From positions 1-13,201 of the forward strand of contig DATMBJ010000131.1 in NCBI GenBank assembly GCA_035559315.1: a DNA stretch of 13,201 nt, in the 5' to 3' direction. The notes beneath the pieces are model-generated. The model was not told the origin of the DNA and did no database searches. It saw only the letters and a program-made list of their open reading frames with translations. Positions 1-6,400 of this stretch are shown one piece after another. The position numbers were made by a program, and so were the translations under genes. Numbering within the stretch: the first letter of the stretch is position 1; every line of letters begins with the position of its first letter. This DNA is from DATLZM01 sp035559315 (GTDB taxonomy: Bacteria > Actinomycetota > UBA4738 > HRBIN12).

Positions 1-190
1 CCGCGTCGCCCGCCTGCTCGCTCGTCGCCCCCGCCGCCCCGCGCGCGGGGAGCCCCGCAGGGCCTGCCCGGACGACCCCCTCGCGCCCAGGTCCCCGCTC
101 CTGCTCGACGCGCCCCGGCGCGCCCCTCCGCTCCCCTCCCCGGCCTGACCACCGGCCGCGACCGCGCGGCCCCGACCGAGGAGGAGGAAC
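1..190. other. Left-edge region with no confident gene
   Basis: Very C-rich sequence upstream of the first operon. One plus-strand frame is open from the left edge to a TGA at 146-148 and would encode an Arg/Pro-rich tail of 48 residues. In DNA this GC-rich an open frame of that size means little, so it is only a possible 3' end of a gene starting outside the window. A perfect 14-base palindrome (CCCCGCGCGCGGGG) lies at 37-50 and could form a small hairpin. I found no TAnnnT -10 box before the gene at 191, but a GAGGAGGAGG Shine-Dalgarno tract at 178-187 precedes it. Confidence 0.4.
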
Positions 191-682
191 ATGCCAGGGA
201 CATCCCGCACCGCGCTGCGCGCGGCGCTCGCCGTCGCGGGCGTCGCCGCCCTCGTGGCGCTGTTCGCCGTCCTCCGGCCGGGGGGCGGCGGGAGCCCCTC
301 GCCGGACGGCGGTCCGGCCGGGGAAACCGGACCTCCCGTCCTGACCAGCCCTACGGGAAGCCCGACGGAGGAGCCCACCTCCCCCACCGAGAGCCCGACC
401 CAGCCCTCGCCCTCCCCCGACGGGCGGGAGGTCGAGATCGAGGTGGAAGACGGCCGGGTGAAGGGGCCCGCGAAGGTGTCGGTCGACCTCGGGGAACGGG
501 TCGCGCTGGTGGTGGAGGCGCACGTCGCCGACGAGGTCCACGTCCACGGCTACGACCTGCTCGCGGAGGTCGGCCCCGGGGAGCGGGCCAGGATCGCCTT
601 CGTGGCCGACGCACCGGGGGTGTTCGAGGTGGAGCTGGAGGAGGCCGGGCTCCTCCTCACCCGCCTGGAGGTGCGGCCGTGA
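191..682 (+). CDS. Membrane-anchored cupredoxin-like protein
   Basis: The 163-residue product starts with a hydrophobic anchor (about residues 8-28, no lipobox). A Pro/Ser/Thr/Gly-rich linker follows (about 30-77), then a beta-rich domain (about 78-163) resembling the cupredoxin_1/EfeO-type fold. The domain has the H-V-H-G-Y-D segment at His117/His119 and the late F-V-A-D-A-P-G-V-F-E-V-E strand typical of that group. It contains no Cys, so a classical type-1 copper site cannot form; any metal site would rest on the His pair. The ATG is chosen for the GAGGAGGAGG tract at 178-187. The stop overlaps the GTG of the next gene (GTGA at 679-682), which suggests translational coupling. The protein probably sits outside the cytoplasmic membrane as first member of the operon. 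The fold call is by pattern, and metal binding is inference. Confidence 0.75.
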   Translation: MPGTSRTALRAALAVAGVAALVALFAVLRPGGGGSPSPDGGPAGETGPPVLTSPTGSPTEEPTSPTESPTQPSPSPDGREVEIEVEDGRVKGPAKVSVDLGERVALVVEAHVADEVHVHGYDLLAEVGPGERARIAFVADAPGVFEVELEEAGLLLTRLEVRP

Positions 683-2055
683 CGCCCCGCGGCCGCGCCG
701 GGCTCGTCGTGGGCGCCGCGCTGGTCCTGCTGGTGGCGGGCGCGCCCCCCGCGCTCGCCCACGGCCTCGGCGGGAGGGTCGACCTCCCCGTCCCCCGCTG
801 GCTGTTCGTCTGGGGCGCCTCGGCCGCGCTCGTCGTGTCGTTCGTGGCCCTGGGCGTCCTGTGGCGCGAGCCCCGCCTCGAGGGGCGGGCCGACCCGCCG
901 GGCCGCGACGGCCCCCTCCAGCGCCTCCTCAGGAGCCCCGCGGTGGAGTGGGCGGTGCGGCTCGTCGCCCTGGCCTGGTTCCTCCTGATCGCGGTGGCCG
1001 GGCTGGCTGGCGCCGACGACCCCACCGCGAACCTCGCGCCGGTCGCCGTGTACGTGTGGGCGTGGGTCGGGCTCGCGTTCGCCTGCGCCCTCCTCGGGAA
1101 CCTGTGGGCCACGCTCTCCCCCTTCGACACGCTCGCCCGAGCCCTGGCCATCGGCGAGCGGCCCCGGTGGAGCTACCCGCGCTGGCTCGGGGCCTGGCCG
1201 GCCGTCGCCTCCCTGTTCGCGTTCGTGTGGCTGGAGCTGGTGGCGCCGTTCGGGGCCCGGCCGCGGGTGCTGGGGCTCGCCGCCGTCGGGTACTCGGCCG
1301 CGACGCTCGCCGGGATGGCGGCCTTCGGCCGGGAGACCTGGGAGCGGAACGGCGAGGCGTTCGCCGTCCTGTACGACCTCCTGGGCCGGATCTCCCCCCT
1401 CGCGCGGGACGCAGAGGGCAGGGTGGTGCTCCGGCCGCCCCTGGGCGGGCTCCCCGCCCTCGAGCCGCGGCCCGGGCTGCTCGCGTTCGTGATGACGAGC
1501 CTCGGTTCCACGACCTTCGACGGGCTGTCCCGGTCGTCGGCCTGGGTCTCCGCCACCGGGCGCCTCTCGGAGGGAGCGCGGATGCTCGCGGGGACCGCCG
1601 GGCTCGACGGGACGATCCTCGCGGTGGCCGCAGCGTACGCGCTCGCGATGGCCGCGGCCGGGACCATCGGGCGGCGTGGGTGGCACCCGCTCTCGGTCCG
1701 GTTCGCCCACAGCCTGGTCCCGATCGCGTTCGCCTACCTCGCCGCGCACTACTTCTCGCTCCTGTTCCTCGAGGGACAGCTCGGGGTGATCCTCCTGTCC
1801 GACCCCTTCGGCCGCGGGTGGGACCTCCTCGGGACCGCCGGGGGGCGGGTGAACCTCGGCCTCCTCTCGCCCACGACGATCTGGTACGTGCAGGTCGCCG
1901 CGGTGATCGCCGGGCACGTGGGGGGCGTCGTGCTGGCCCACGACCGGGCCGTCGCGACGTTCCCGGGCCGGCTGGCGCTCCGCACCCAGTACGCGCTGCT
2001 CGCGGTGATGGTGCTGTTCACCGTGACCGCGCTCGTGCTGCTCTCGGGGGGATGA
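679..2055 (+). CDS. Polytopic membrane protein, 'fenitrothion hydrolase'-like family
   Basis: The 458-residue protein begins with a signal-like segment (about 8-27) ending A-L-A, so cleavage would leave His28 (H-G-L-G-G) as the mature N-terminus. About ten further hydrophobic segments follow, roughly at 41-62, 94-112, 118-146, 168-190, 197-217, 310-330, 343-366, 401-422 and 440-456. The motif G-G-R-V-D-L-P-V-P and the His-rich late helices (A-H-S-L-V-P, A-A-H-Y-F-S, A-G-H-V-G-G, A-H-D-R) match actinobacterial membrane proteins commonly annotated fenitrothion hydrolase. That name comes from a pesticide-degrading enzyme and probably does not describe the native role, which is unknown. The GTG start overlaps the previous stop and has GGAGGT at 667-672, six bases upstream. 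The clustered His residues would suit metal or heme binding, which is inference. Confidence 0.75.
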   Translation: MTPRGRAGLVVGAALVLLVAGAPPALAHGLGGRVDLPVPRWLFVWGASAALVVSFVALGVLWREPRLEGRADPPGRDGPLQRLLRSPAVEWAVRLVALAWFLLIAVAGLAGADDPTANLAPVAVYVWAWVGLAFACALLGNLWATLSPFDTLARALAIGERPRWSYPRWLGAWPAVASLFAFVWLELVAPFGARPRVLGLAAVGYSAATLAGMAAFGRETWERNGEAFAVLYDLLGRISPLARDAEGRVVLRPPLGGLPALEPRPGLLAFVMTSLGSTTFDGLSRSSAWVSATGRLSEGARMLAGTAGLDGTILAVAAAYALAMAAAGTIGRRGWHPLSVRFAHSLVPIAFAYLAAHYFSLLFLEGQLGVILLSDPFGRGWDLLGTAGGRVNLGLLSPTTIWYVQVAAVIAGHVGGVVLAHDRAVATFPGRLALRTQYALLAVMVLFTVTALVLLSGG

Positions 2056-2056
2056 G

Positions 2057-2305
2057 GTGGACGTCGCCCCCCTCCTCGCCCACGCCGGCGGATGGGACGA
2101 GCTCCTGATCGCGGCCCTCGTGGCGCTCTCGTTCGCGGGGAGCGGGTTCCTGCGGCGCCGGAGGGAGGCGGCCGCGCGACCCGGGCGTGAGGCGGCCGCG
2201 CGGCCTCGAGGCGGGCCCTGCGCGTACTGTGGGGAGATGCTCCAGGAGACGGACCACCGGTGCCCGCGATGCGGGTTCCGGGCCCGAGCGGAGGCGGCGC
2301 CGTGA
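2057..2305 (+). CDS. Small membrane protein with C-terminal zinc ribbon
   Basis: The 82-residue product has one hydrophobic segment (about 15-31), a basic stretch R-R-R-R-E, and a short repeated Ala/Arg-rich linker (E-A-A-A-R-P twice). It ends in a C-terminal ribbon with C-A-Y-C and C-P-R-C-G-F, a standard four-Cys zinc knuckle pair. Its GTG lies one base after the upstream TGA, so it is part of the same operon and probably coupled. Orientation follows from the positive residues after the helix: the ribbon is likely cytoplasmic, with the short N-terminus outside. Such ribbons often serve as docking or regulatory modules. The sequence gives no enzymatic motif. A real gene is likely because of the spacing, the Cys pattern and the GTGA overlap with the next gene. 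Confidence 0.75.
   Translation: MDVAPLLAHAGGWDELLIAALVALSFAGSGFLRRRREAAARPGREAAARPRGGPCAYCGEMLQETDHRCPRCGFRARAEAAP
2165..2202. repeat. 14-base direct repeat inside the zinc-ribbon gene
   Basis: GAGGCGGCCGCGCG occurs at 2165-2178 and again at 2189-2202 with a 24-base period. It encodes the duplicated E-A-A-A-R linker between the membrane helix and the zinc ribbon. The period is a multiple of three, so copy-number change would alter linker length without shifting the frame. Confidence 0.7.
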
Positions 2306-2799
2306 CCGGGCCGCCGGCGGGCACACGGCCCGCGGCGGGCGGACGGGCACCGGGCCGGTCGACCCGGGCCCGCCCTCCGCTCATCGCCCTCGTGCTCGCC
2401 CTGCTCCTCTCGGCCTGCGGGGGCGGCGCCGGCCGGGCCCCCGAGCCCACCGCCTCCGGCGAGCTGGGCGTGGTGACCGCCTCCGACGCACGGGCCCTGG
2501 TGGCGGCCCTCTGCGAGGTGGCCGCGCGCGCCGGGACCGACCCCGAGGGGGCGGGGCGGACCCTCCACGACCGCGCCCACGAGGAGCTCCACGTGCTCGC
2601 GGCCGCCGTGGAGCCCGTGGACCGGGCGGCCGCCGCGGCGCTCCTCGTGGCGAAGGAGCGGGTGGAGGGCGACCTCGGGTCCGACGGGCCGCCCACGCCC
2701 TTCGCCGAGGACGCCGCCGACCTCGTCGAGGCCGCCAGGGCCGCGCTGCGCGCGGTCGGGCTCCCGGCCCCTCCCTGCGAACGCGGAACCCTGGGATGA
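2302..2799 (+). CDS. Lipoprotein of unknown function
   Basis: From the GTG at 2302 the product is 165 residues. That start forms a GTGA overlap with the previous stop and has GGAGG at about 2290-2294, so I prefer it to the in-frame ATG at 2260. A long basic leader precedes a hydrophobic core and the lipobox L-L-S-A-C (Cys39), so the mature protein should be lipid-anchored outside the membrane. The mature part is mainly alpha-helical, with D-R-A-H-E-E-L-H-V-L-A in the middle and two Cys (A-A-L-C and P-P-C-E) that could form a disulfide bracing the domain. I do not recognise a named family. Its place between the ribbon protein and the thioredoxin-fold lipoprotein argues for a role in the same envelope process. 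Confidence 0.72.
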   Translation: MTGPPAGTRPAAGGRAPGRSTRARPPLIALVLALLLSACGGGAGRAPEPTASGELGVVTASDARALVAALCEVAARAGTDPEGAGRTLHDRAHEELHVLAAAVEPVDRAAAAALLVAKERVEGDLGSDGPPTPFAEDAADLVEAARAALRAVGLPAPPCERGTLG

Positions 2800-3776
2800 T
2801 GGGCCCGATGCGCTGGCGCGGGCTCCCGGCCCTCCTCGCGACCCTGGCGGCGGTGGCCGTCGCCTGCGCGGGCGGGTCCGGCGGGACCGGGGGGCCGTCC
2901 CCCGCCGGCTCCTCGCCCAGCCTCGCGGCCCAGGTCGCGAGCGCCGACCTCTACACCGGCGCCCCCCAGCGGCTCCTCGTGGGCCTGTTCGCCGACGACG
3001 GCCGGCTCCTCTCGTACGGAACGGTCGGGTTCCGCGTCGCGTACACCGGGCCCGCCGACGCCCCGCTCGAACAGCCCGAGCTCGTCGCGGAGGTCCCCGC
3101 CCGGTACATCCCGACCCCGGGCACCCCGGCCGGGGAGGGACAGCAGCCGGTCCTCACCCAGCCCTCCGAGGCCCGCGGCGTGTACGAGGCGCGGGACCTG
3201 CGGTTCGACCGCCCCGGGATCTACGTGGTCCAGGTGGAGGCCGACGTCGCGGGGCTCGGTGCGGTCTCGGCCCAGGCGGCCTTCTCCGTGGCCGACCGGC
3301 CGGCGCTCCCCGCCCCCGGGGACCGAGCGCCACGGACCGAGAACCTCACGTTGCGCTCGGAGGGCGTGCCGCCGGCGGCGATCGACTCCGGCTACGTGGT
3401 GGAAGGGAAGATCCCCGACCCCGAGCTGCACCGGTGGACCATCGCCCGGGCGATCCGCGAGGGCCGCCCGGCGGTCGTCGCCTTCGCCACCCCCGCCTTC
3501 TGCATCAGCCGGTTCTGCGGCCCGGTCGTCTCGGCCGTGCAGGACCTCGCCCGGCGCTACCCCGACCGCGCGGTCTACATCCACGTGGAGATCTGGGAGG
3601 ACTACCAGGAGCAGGTCGTGAACGAGGCGGCGGCCGAGTGGCTCACGCTCCCCGACGGGAGCCTCGTGGAGCCCTGGCTCTACCTGATCGGCCCCGACGG
3701 CGTGATCGTCGACCGCTGGGGGAGCCTGTGGGACCCCGCGGAGGTGGCGGCCGAGCTCGAGGCGCTCCCGTCCTGA
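2796..3776 (+). CDS. Lipoprotein with C-terminal thioredoxin-like domain
   Basis: From the ATG at 2796, which overlaps the upstream TGA, the product is 326 residues; in-frame ATGs at 2799 and 2808 are alternatives. The signal peptide ends in A-V-A-C (Cys24), a lipobox. Residues about 45-190 form a beta-rich, Ig-like domain without recognised motifs. Residues about 215-326 have a thioredoxin-like arrangement: V-V-A-F-A-T-P-A-F-C-I-S-R-F-C-G-P-V with Cys236 and Cys241 spaced CxxxxC rather than the classical CxxC, a candidate cis-Pro at Pro293 (V-E-P-W-L-Y-L-I), and the terminal strand G-V-I-V-D-R-W. Thioredoxin-fold lipoproteins act in extracytoplasmic disulfide chemistry or metal delivery, as TlpA and Sco1 do. 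Which applies here cannot be told. It is the last gene of the operon and meets a convergent gene 24 bases on. Confidence 0.8.
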   Translation: MMGPMRWRGLPALLATLAAVAVACAGGSGGTGGPSPAGSSPSLAAQVASADLYTGAPQRLLVGLFADDGRLLSYGTVGFRVAYTGPADAPLEQPELVAEVPARYIPTPGTPAGEGQQPVLTQPSEARGVYEARDLRFDRPGIYVVQVEADVAGLGAVSAQAAFSVADRPALPAPGDRAPRTENLTLRSEGVPPAAIDSGYVVEGKIPDPELHRWTIARAIREGRPAVVAFATPAFCISRFCGPVVSAVQDLARRYPDRAVYIHVEIWEDYQEQVVNEAAAEWLTLPDGSLVEPWLYLIGPDGVIVDRWGSLWDPAEVAAELEALPS

Positions 3777-3803
3777 CGTCCCGCCCCGCGGGCCCCGCCG
3801 TCA
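3774..3803. terminator. Possible bidirectional terminator between convergent genes
   Basis: TGACG (3774-3778) and CGTCA (3799-3803) are inverted copies that include the two stop codons. The centre carries CCCGCGGG (3785-3792), itself a palindrome. There is no T-tract on either strand. GC-rich hairpins without U-tracts can still end transcription in actinobacteria, so this is a weak call based on position and dyad symmetry. Confidence 0.35.
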
Positions 3804-4319
3804 GTCGGTGCCCGACCGCCCGGTGGAGACCCGCATCGCCATCCCGTACACGAGCACCCCACCCAGCCACTGACCCACGACGAGCACGGCGGCGCCCACC
3901 GCCTCCAGCGCGATCCAGGCGGGCTCGGCCTCGGCCCGCCCCCGACCGCCGTACCGCACCAGCAGCGCCGCGAGGAACAGCGCCGACGCCGCCGTCTGCA
4001 CGAGGGCGTGGCGGGTCGCCCACCGCCGCTTCCTCGAGCCGGGGACCATCCCCCACCAGTCGACCAGGCCCGTGAGGACCGTGGGGACGAGCCCGAGGAA
4101 CCCCCCGACCAGCGCCCACGTGGCGGCCAGGGGCGCCGCCGGGAACCGTCCGAGGAGCGAGAGGACGTCGAGGGCGAACGCGCCCAGGAAGAAGGCCACG
4201 GGGAAATGGACGAACATCGGGTGGCTGGGGTGGCCGAGGGGCTTGCCCTGGACCACCTCCCGGAGCGTCCAGGGCCTGGTGCCGCCCTCGGGCGTGCGCG
4301 CCCGCAGCGAGATCCCCAT
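3801..4319 (-). CDS. DUF2231 family membrane protein
   Basis: From the ATG at 4319 the product is 172 residues. GTGs at 4328 and 4325 are possible, but the GGGAGG at 4333-4328 sits eight bases from this ATG. Four transmembrane segments lie near 36-57, 65-90, 105-121 and 137-160. Diagnostic features of DUF2231 are G-H-P-S-H-P-M-F-V-H-F-P at the start of helix 1 (His30, His33, His38), G-L-V-D-W-W after helix 2, a His in R-H-A-L-V-Q, and the last-helix G-Q-W-L-G-G-V-L-V-Y-G-M-A-M. The family has no settled biochemical role; its conserved membrane His residues hint at heme or metal binding. It lies downstream of the small Cys-rich gene on the same strand with a strong hairpin between them, and no separate promoter is visible. 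Confidence 0.85.
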   Translation of the reverse strand: MGISLRARTPEGGTRPWTLREVVQGKPLGHPSHPMFVHFPVAFFLGAFALDVLSLLGRFPAAPLAATWALVGGFLGLVPTVLTGLVDWWGMVPGSRKRRWATRHALVQTAASALFLAALLVRYGGRGRAEAEPAWIALEAVGAAVLVVGQWLGGVLVYGMAMRVSTGRSGTD

Positions 4320-4346
4320 CCCCACCACCTCCCCGGGGCGGGCGGG

Positions 4347-4373
4347 GGGAGCCCCGGGCGGGCCGGGGCTCCC
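4347..4373 (-). terminator. Strong hairpin after the small Cys-rich gene
   Basis: An 11-base perfect inverted repeat (4347-4357 with 4363-4373, five-base loop, core GGGAGCCCC/GGGGCTCCC) starts 12 bases past the stop of the gene at 4385-4537. It looks like an intrinsic terminator of the U-tract-poor type. Because the DUF2231 gene 28 bases further on shows no promoter of its own, the hairpin may instead attenuate read-through or stabilise the upstream mRNA end. Confidence 0.6.
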
Positions 4374-4384
4374 GCGCCCCCCGC

Positions 4385-4537
4385 TCAGACCTTGGCCATC
4401 GTGGCCCGGATGTTCTCCACGGCCTCCTGGACCGAGACCTGCGCGGCGTCCGCCGCCTTCTTCAGGTCCTCGTACGTGATGTTCGCGGGGTCCCCGTGGT
4501 CCTCGTGGGGCTCACCGCACCCGCAGGTCATGCACAT
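4385..4537 (-). CDS. 50-residue protein with N-terminal CxxCGC metal-binding motif
   Basis: The product starts M-C-M-T-C-G-C-G-E-P-H-E-D-H-G-D and ends in a helical stretch with Y-E-D-L-K-K-A-A-D and V-E-N-I-R-A-T-M-A-K-V. Cys2, Cys5 and Cys7 with His11 and His14 make an obvious metal site. The first eight residues nearly match the N-terminus of the nickel GTPase chaperone HypB (M-C-T-T-C-G-C-G in E. coli), where this element is the high-affinity nickel site. Here no GTPase follows, so this is a stand-alone module. The start is secure: GAAGGAGGTC lies just upstream (about 4541-4550) in near-ideal position. A consensus-like promoter at 4618-4646 predicts strong expression. I believe similar small proteins occur in other actinobacteria, but I know of no assigned function. 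The metal could also be zinc or iron. Confidence 0.8.
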   Translation of the reverse strand: MCMTCGCGEPHEDHGDPANITYEDLKKAADAAQVSVQEAVENIRATMAKV

Positions 4538-4617
4538 CGCGACCTCCTTCCTCAGGGGTTCGGCTCCTTCGTCCTACCCACCCGCCGGCCGAGCGACTCT
4601 AGCATGAGCGTGATTTG

Positions 4618-4646
4618 TTTATAGACCTCCGGGCCCGCGGGGTCAA
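4618..4646 (-). promoter_or_regulatory. Sigma-A promoter of the small Cys-rich gene
   Basis: Read on the minus strand, TTGACC (4646-4641), a 17-base spacer and TATAAA (4623-4618) form a nearly consensus housekeeping promoter. It is the only one in the window with both boxes clear. Transcription would start near 4611, giving a leader of about 74 bases with a strong Shine-Dalgarno. The A/T-rich patch at 4609-4625 stands out sharply from its surroundings. Confidence 0.75.
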
Positions 4647-4664
4647 GGGCGTCGGGACGCGACG

Positions 4665-4670
4665 TATCGT
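4665..4670 (+). promoter_or_regulatory. -10 box of a leaderless message for the PPOX gene
   Basis: TATCGT ends six bases before the GTG at 4677, so RNA would start at or next to the start codon. No Shine-Dalgarno precedes the gene, which fits a leaderless transcript. No good -35 is visible. Confidence 0.55.
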
Positions 4671-4676
4671 GGCCGC

Positions 4677-5117
4677 GTGGACCTCGAGGAGGCGCGCCGG
4701 CGGTTCTCCGAGGCCCGGGTGGCCCGCCTGGCGACGGTCCGACCGGACGGGGCGCCCCACGTCGTGCCGATCGTGTTCGCCCTCGAGCGGGGGACCGTGT
4801 GGTTCGTCGTGGACGAGAAGCCCAAGCGCCACCGGCGCCTCCAGCGGCTCGCGAACCTCGAGGCCGATCCCCGGGCGAGCGTCCTGGTGGACGCCTACGA
4901 CGAGGACTGGCGCCGGCTGTGGTGGGTCCGGGCCGACGGCCTCGGGCGGGTCGTGCCCGCCGGCCCGGAGCTCGACCGGGCGATCGACCTCCTCGCCGCG
5001 AAGTACCCCCGCTACTCCGAGCGGCGGCCTCCGGGACCCGCCGTCGCGATCGCGGTCCAGCGCTGGTCGTGGTGGCCGCGGGACCGGTCGGCGGACGCGA
5101 CGGCGACGAGAACCTGA
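4677..5117 (+). CDS. PPOX-fold, probable F420-dependent oxidoreductase (TIGR03668 type)
   Basis: The 146-residue product has the split-barrel flavin-binding fold of the pyridoxamine-phosphate-oxidase family. Visible blocks are A-R-V-A-R-L-A-T-V-R-P-D-G-A-P-H-V-V-P near residues 13-31, D-E-K-P-K-R near 46-51, a segment P-R-A-S-V-L-V-D-A-Y-D-E-D-W, then L-W-W-V-R-A-D-G near 81-88, and A-K-Y-P-R-Y near 108. This order matches the actinobacterial subgroup described as PPOX class F420-dependent oxidoreductases. Members bind deazaflavin F420 and reduce unsaturated or quinone-like substrates; the substrate here is unknown. The GTG at 4677 matches the usual family N-terminus and follows a TATCGT box. 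The stop falls inside the first copy of a tandem repeat. It is divergent from the small Cys-rich gene, with no evidence of a functional link. Confidence 0.85.
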   Translation: MDLEEARRRFSEARVARLATVRPDGAPHVVPIVFALERGTVWFVVDEKPKRHRRLQRLANLEADPRASVLVDAYDEDWRRLWWVRADGLGRVVPAGPELDRAIDLLAAKYPRYSERRPPGPAVAIAVQRWSWWPRDRSADATATRT

Positions 5118-5143
5118 GGGTCGTACGAAACCTGAGGGTCGTA
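5111..5143. repeat. Two 15-base tandem repeats at the end of the PPOX gene
   Basis: AACCTGAGGGTCGTA occurs at 5111-5125 and 5129-5143 (period 18). The PPOX stop codon (5115-5117) lies inside the first copy. Two more TCGTA cores follow at 5152 and 5167. TCGTACGA at 5121-5128 is an 8-base palindrome. The function is unknown. Confidence 0.85.
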
Positions 5144-5151
5144 GAAGTCAG

Positions 5152-5181
5152 TCGTATGCCATCCGCTCGTACGCCTTCCGA
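5152..5181. repeat. Degenerate 15-base tandem pair
   Basis: TCGTATGCCATCCGC (5152-5166) and TCGTACGCCTTCCGA (5167-5181) agree at 12 of 15 positions. They share the TCGTA core with the preceding repeat, so the whole convergent spacer (5118-5204) holds four TCGTA cores spaced 18, 13 and 15 bases. No gene and no clear hairpin terminator is seen there. Confidence 0.6.
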
Positions 5182-5204
5182 CTCCCTCGACCGCGTGCGG
5201 GACG

Positions 5205-6386
5205 CTAGGCGGGGCCCGGCGCCGCGCCTCCGCCGGGCGCGTCCTCCGCGAACAGCGCCAGCGAGGCGGTGAAGCCGTGGAGGAAGTTCCTCCCGCCGAC
5301 CGGGCCGATCTCCCCGGCGCAGAAGGACCCCGCGAGCGGCGGGCCGCCCAGCACGTCCGAGACCAGGCCGGCGTCGTGGTCGGGGACGCCGAACATCCGC
5401 CTGCCCCGCCCGTTGCAGGTGAAGAGCAGCGCGCCGGCGGGTGCCCGCCCCAGGCGCTCCCGCTCCCGCTCCAGGGCCTCCCGGAGCTCGCGGTCGGCGG
5501 TGCGCGCGTCGCGGACGTGGAACCGGAGCGTCCGGCCCACCTCGACCTGCTCCCCCACCGCCATCGCGCCGGAGTCGGGGTCGAACCCGAGCACCCCGCG
5601 GATCAGGTGGTCGCCGGGGCCCGGGTCCTCGACGTACTCGTCGATCACCAGCCCCACCTGCACGCCGCGGCGGACCAGCTCGGCGTCCTCGGGCGGGAGC
5701 CGCTCCAGGAGCTCGGTGAGCCGGCGGAGCGGCGGCTCCCCGCCGAGCTCGAGCACCACGTTCCCCCGGGCCGCGGTCACGGTGTAGGGCGAGCCGACCG
5801 GGCGGCAGCCCTGGGAGACCAGCGGACGGAGGTCGACGTCGAGCGCGGCGCCCACCGCCCCCTCCCGCCGGACCTCGCCGTCCAGGAACAGCCGGGTCTC
5901 GCCGGGCCCGGCGCCCCCGCTGGCCATCCCGCCCATCACGACCGTCCCCGGGAGCCGCTCGTCCACGAACCGCAGGAACAGGTCGGCGGGGAACGTGTAG
6001 GGGTCGGCGATCAGGAGGTGCGCGCGGGGGCCCGGCTCGAGCCGGTGGCCGTGGAGCACCCCGCCCTCGGACGTCCGGGCGAACCCCAGCCCGAAGGTCC
6101 GGACCTCGCCGGGGAGCTCGGCGAGCCACACCGCCACGGCCGGCCCCCCCTCCACCTCCCGCGGCCCGCCGACCACGGCCTCGGCCACGCAGCCGATCGC
6201 CCGCTCCACCCCGGCCGCCTCGCGCACCGCGGCGAGGAGCTCGGCGGCCTCGTCGGCGTGGTGCGGCGAGGCGAACACGACCGCGAGGGAGGGGGCCGCC
6301 CCGAGCCGGGCCGCCGCCTCCCGGGCGGCCTCGGCCCCGGCCCGGGCGGCCGCCGGGGCCTCGGAGAGGGCCGCGCCGAACCGCAT
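5205..6386 (-). CDS. Stand-alone FIST-domain protein (FIST_N and FIST_C)
   Basis: The product is 393 residues from the ATG at 6386. The first half (about 5-210) fits FIST_N: a Rossmann-like core with L-A-V-V-F-A-S-P-H-H-A-D near residues 28-40, I-G-C-V-A-E-A-V-V-G-G, and P-G-T-V-V-M-G-G-M-A-S-G. The second half fits FIST_C and ends with the diagnostic F-T-C-N-G-R-G-R-R-M-F-G, P-P-L-A-G-S-F-C-A-G-E-I-G-P and L-H-G-F-T-A-S-L-A-L-F. FIST domains are thought to sense small ligands such as amino acids and are often joined to signalling modules. Here none is fused and no transmembrane segment is seen, so it is cytoplasmic and its output is unknown. It begins 11 bases after the nucleotidyltransferase stop. 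Co-transcription is likely, but a TAACGT box at 6400-6395 could also give a leaderless start. Confidence 0.85.
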   Translation of the reverse strand: MRFGAALSEAPAAARAGAEAAREAAARLGAAPSLAVVFASPHHADEAAELLAAVREAAGVERAIGCVAEAVVGGPREVEGGPAVAVWLAELPGEVRTFGLGFARTSEGGVLHGHRLEPGPRAHLLIADPYTFPADLFLRFVDERLPGTVVMGGMASGGAGPGETRLFLDGEVRREGAVGAALDVDLRPLVSQGCRPVGSPYTVTAARGNVVLELGGEPPLRRLTELLERLPPEDAELVRRGVQVGLVIDEYVEDPGPGDHLIRGVLGFDPDSGAMAVGEQVEVGRTLRFHVRDARTADRELREALERERERLGRAPAGALLFTCNGRGRRMFGVPDHDAGLVSDVLGGPPLAGSFCAGEIGPVGGRNFLHGFTASLALFAEDAPGGGAAPGPA

Positions 6387-6394
6387 CGCCTCCG

Positions 6395-6400
6395 ACGTTA
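6395..6400 (-). promoter_or_regulatory. Possible -10 box for a leaderless FIST message
   Basis: TAACGT on the minus strand overlaps the nucleotidyltransferase TAA stop and ends eight bases before the FIST ATG. A GGAGG lies only two bases from that ATG, which is too close to serve as a normal ribosome site. The gene may therefore be read leaderless, by coupling with the gene upstream, or both. Confidence 0.4.

Noticed and set aside
1..148. 3' end of a gene entering from the left edge
   Set aside because: The open frame encodes a featureless Arg/Pro-rich tail with equal GC richness in all frames; not enough to call a gene.
550..2592. A 680-codon open frame on the minus strand
   Set aside because: It is antisense to three coupled operon genes with clear domains; its composition is low complexity.
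5111..5181. Possible CRISPR array
   Set aside because: Only two exact short repeats with three-base spacing and no cas genes; it is a small tandem repeat.
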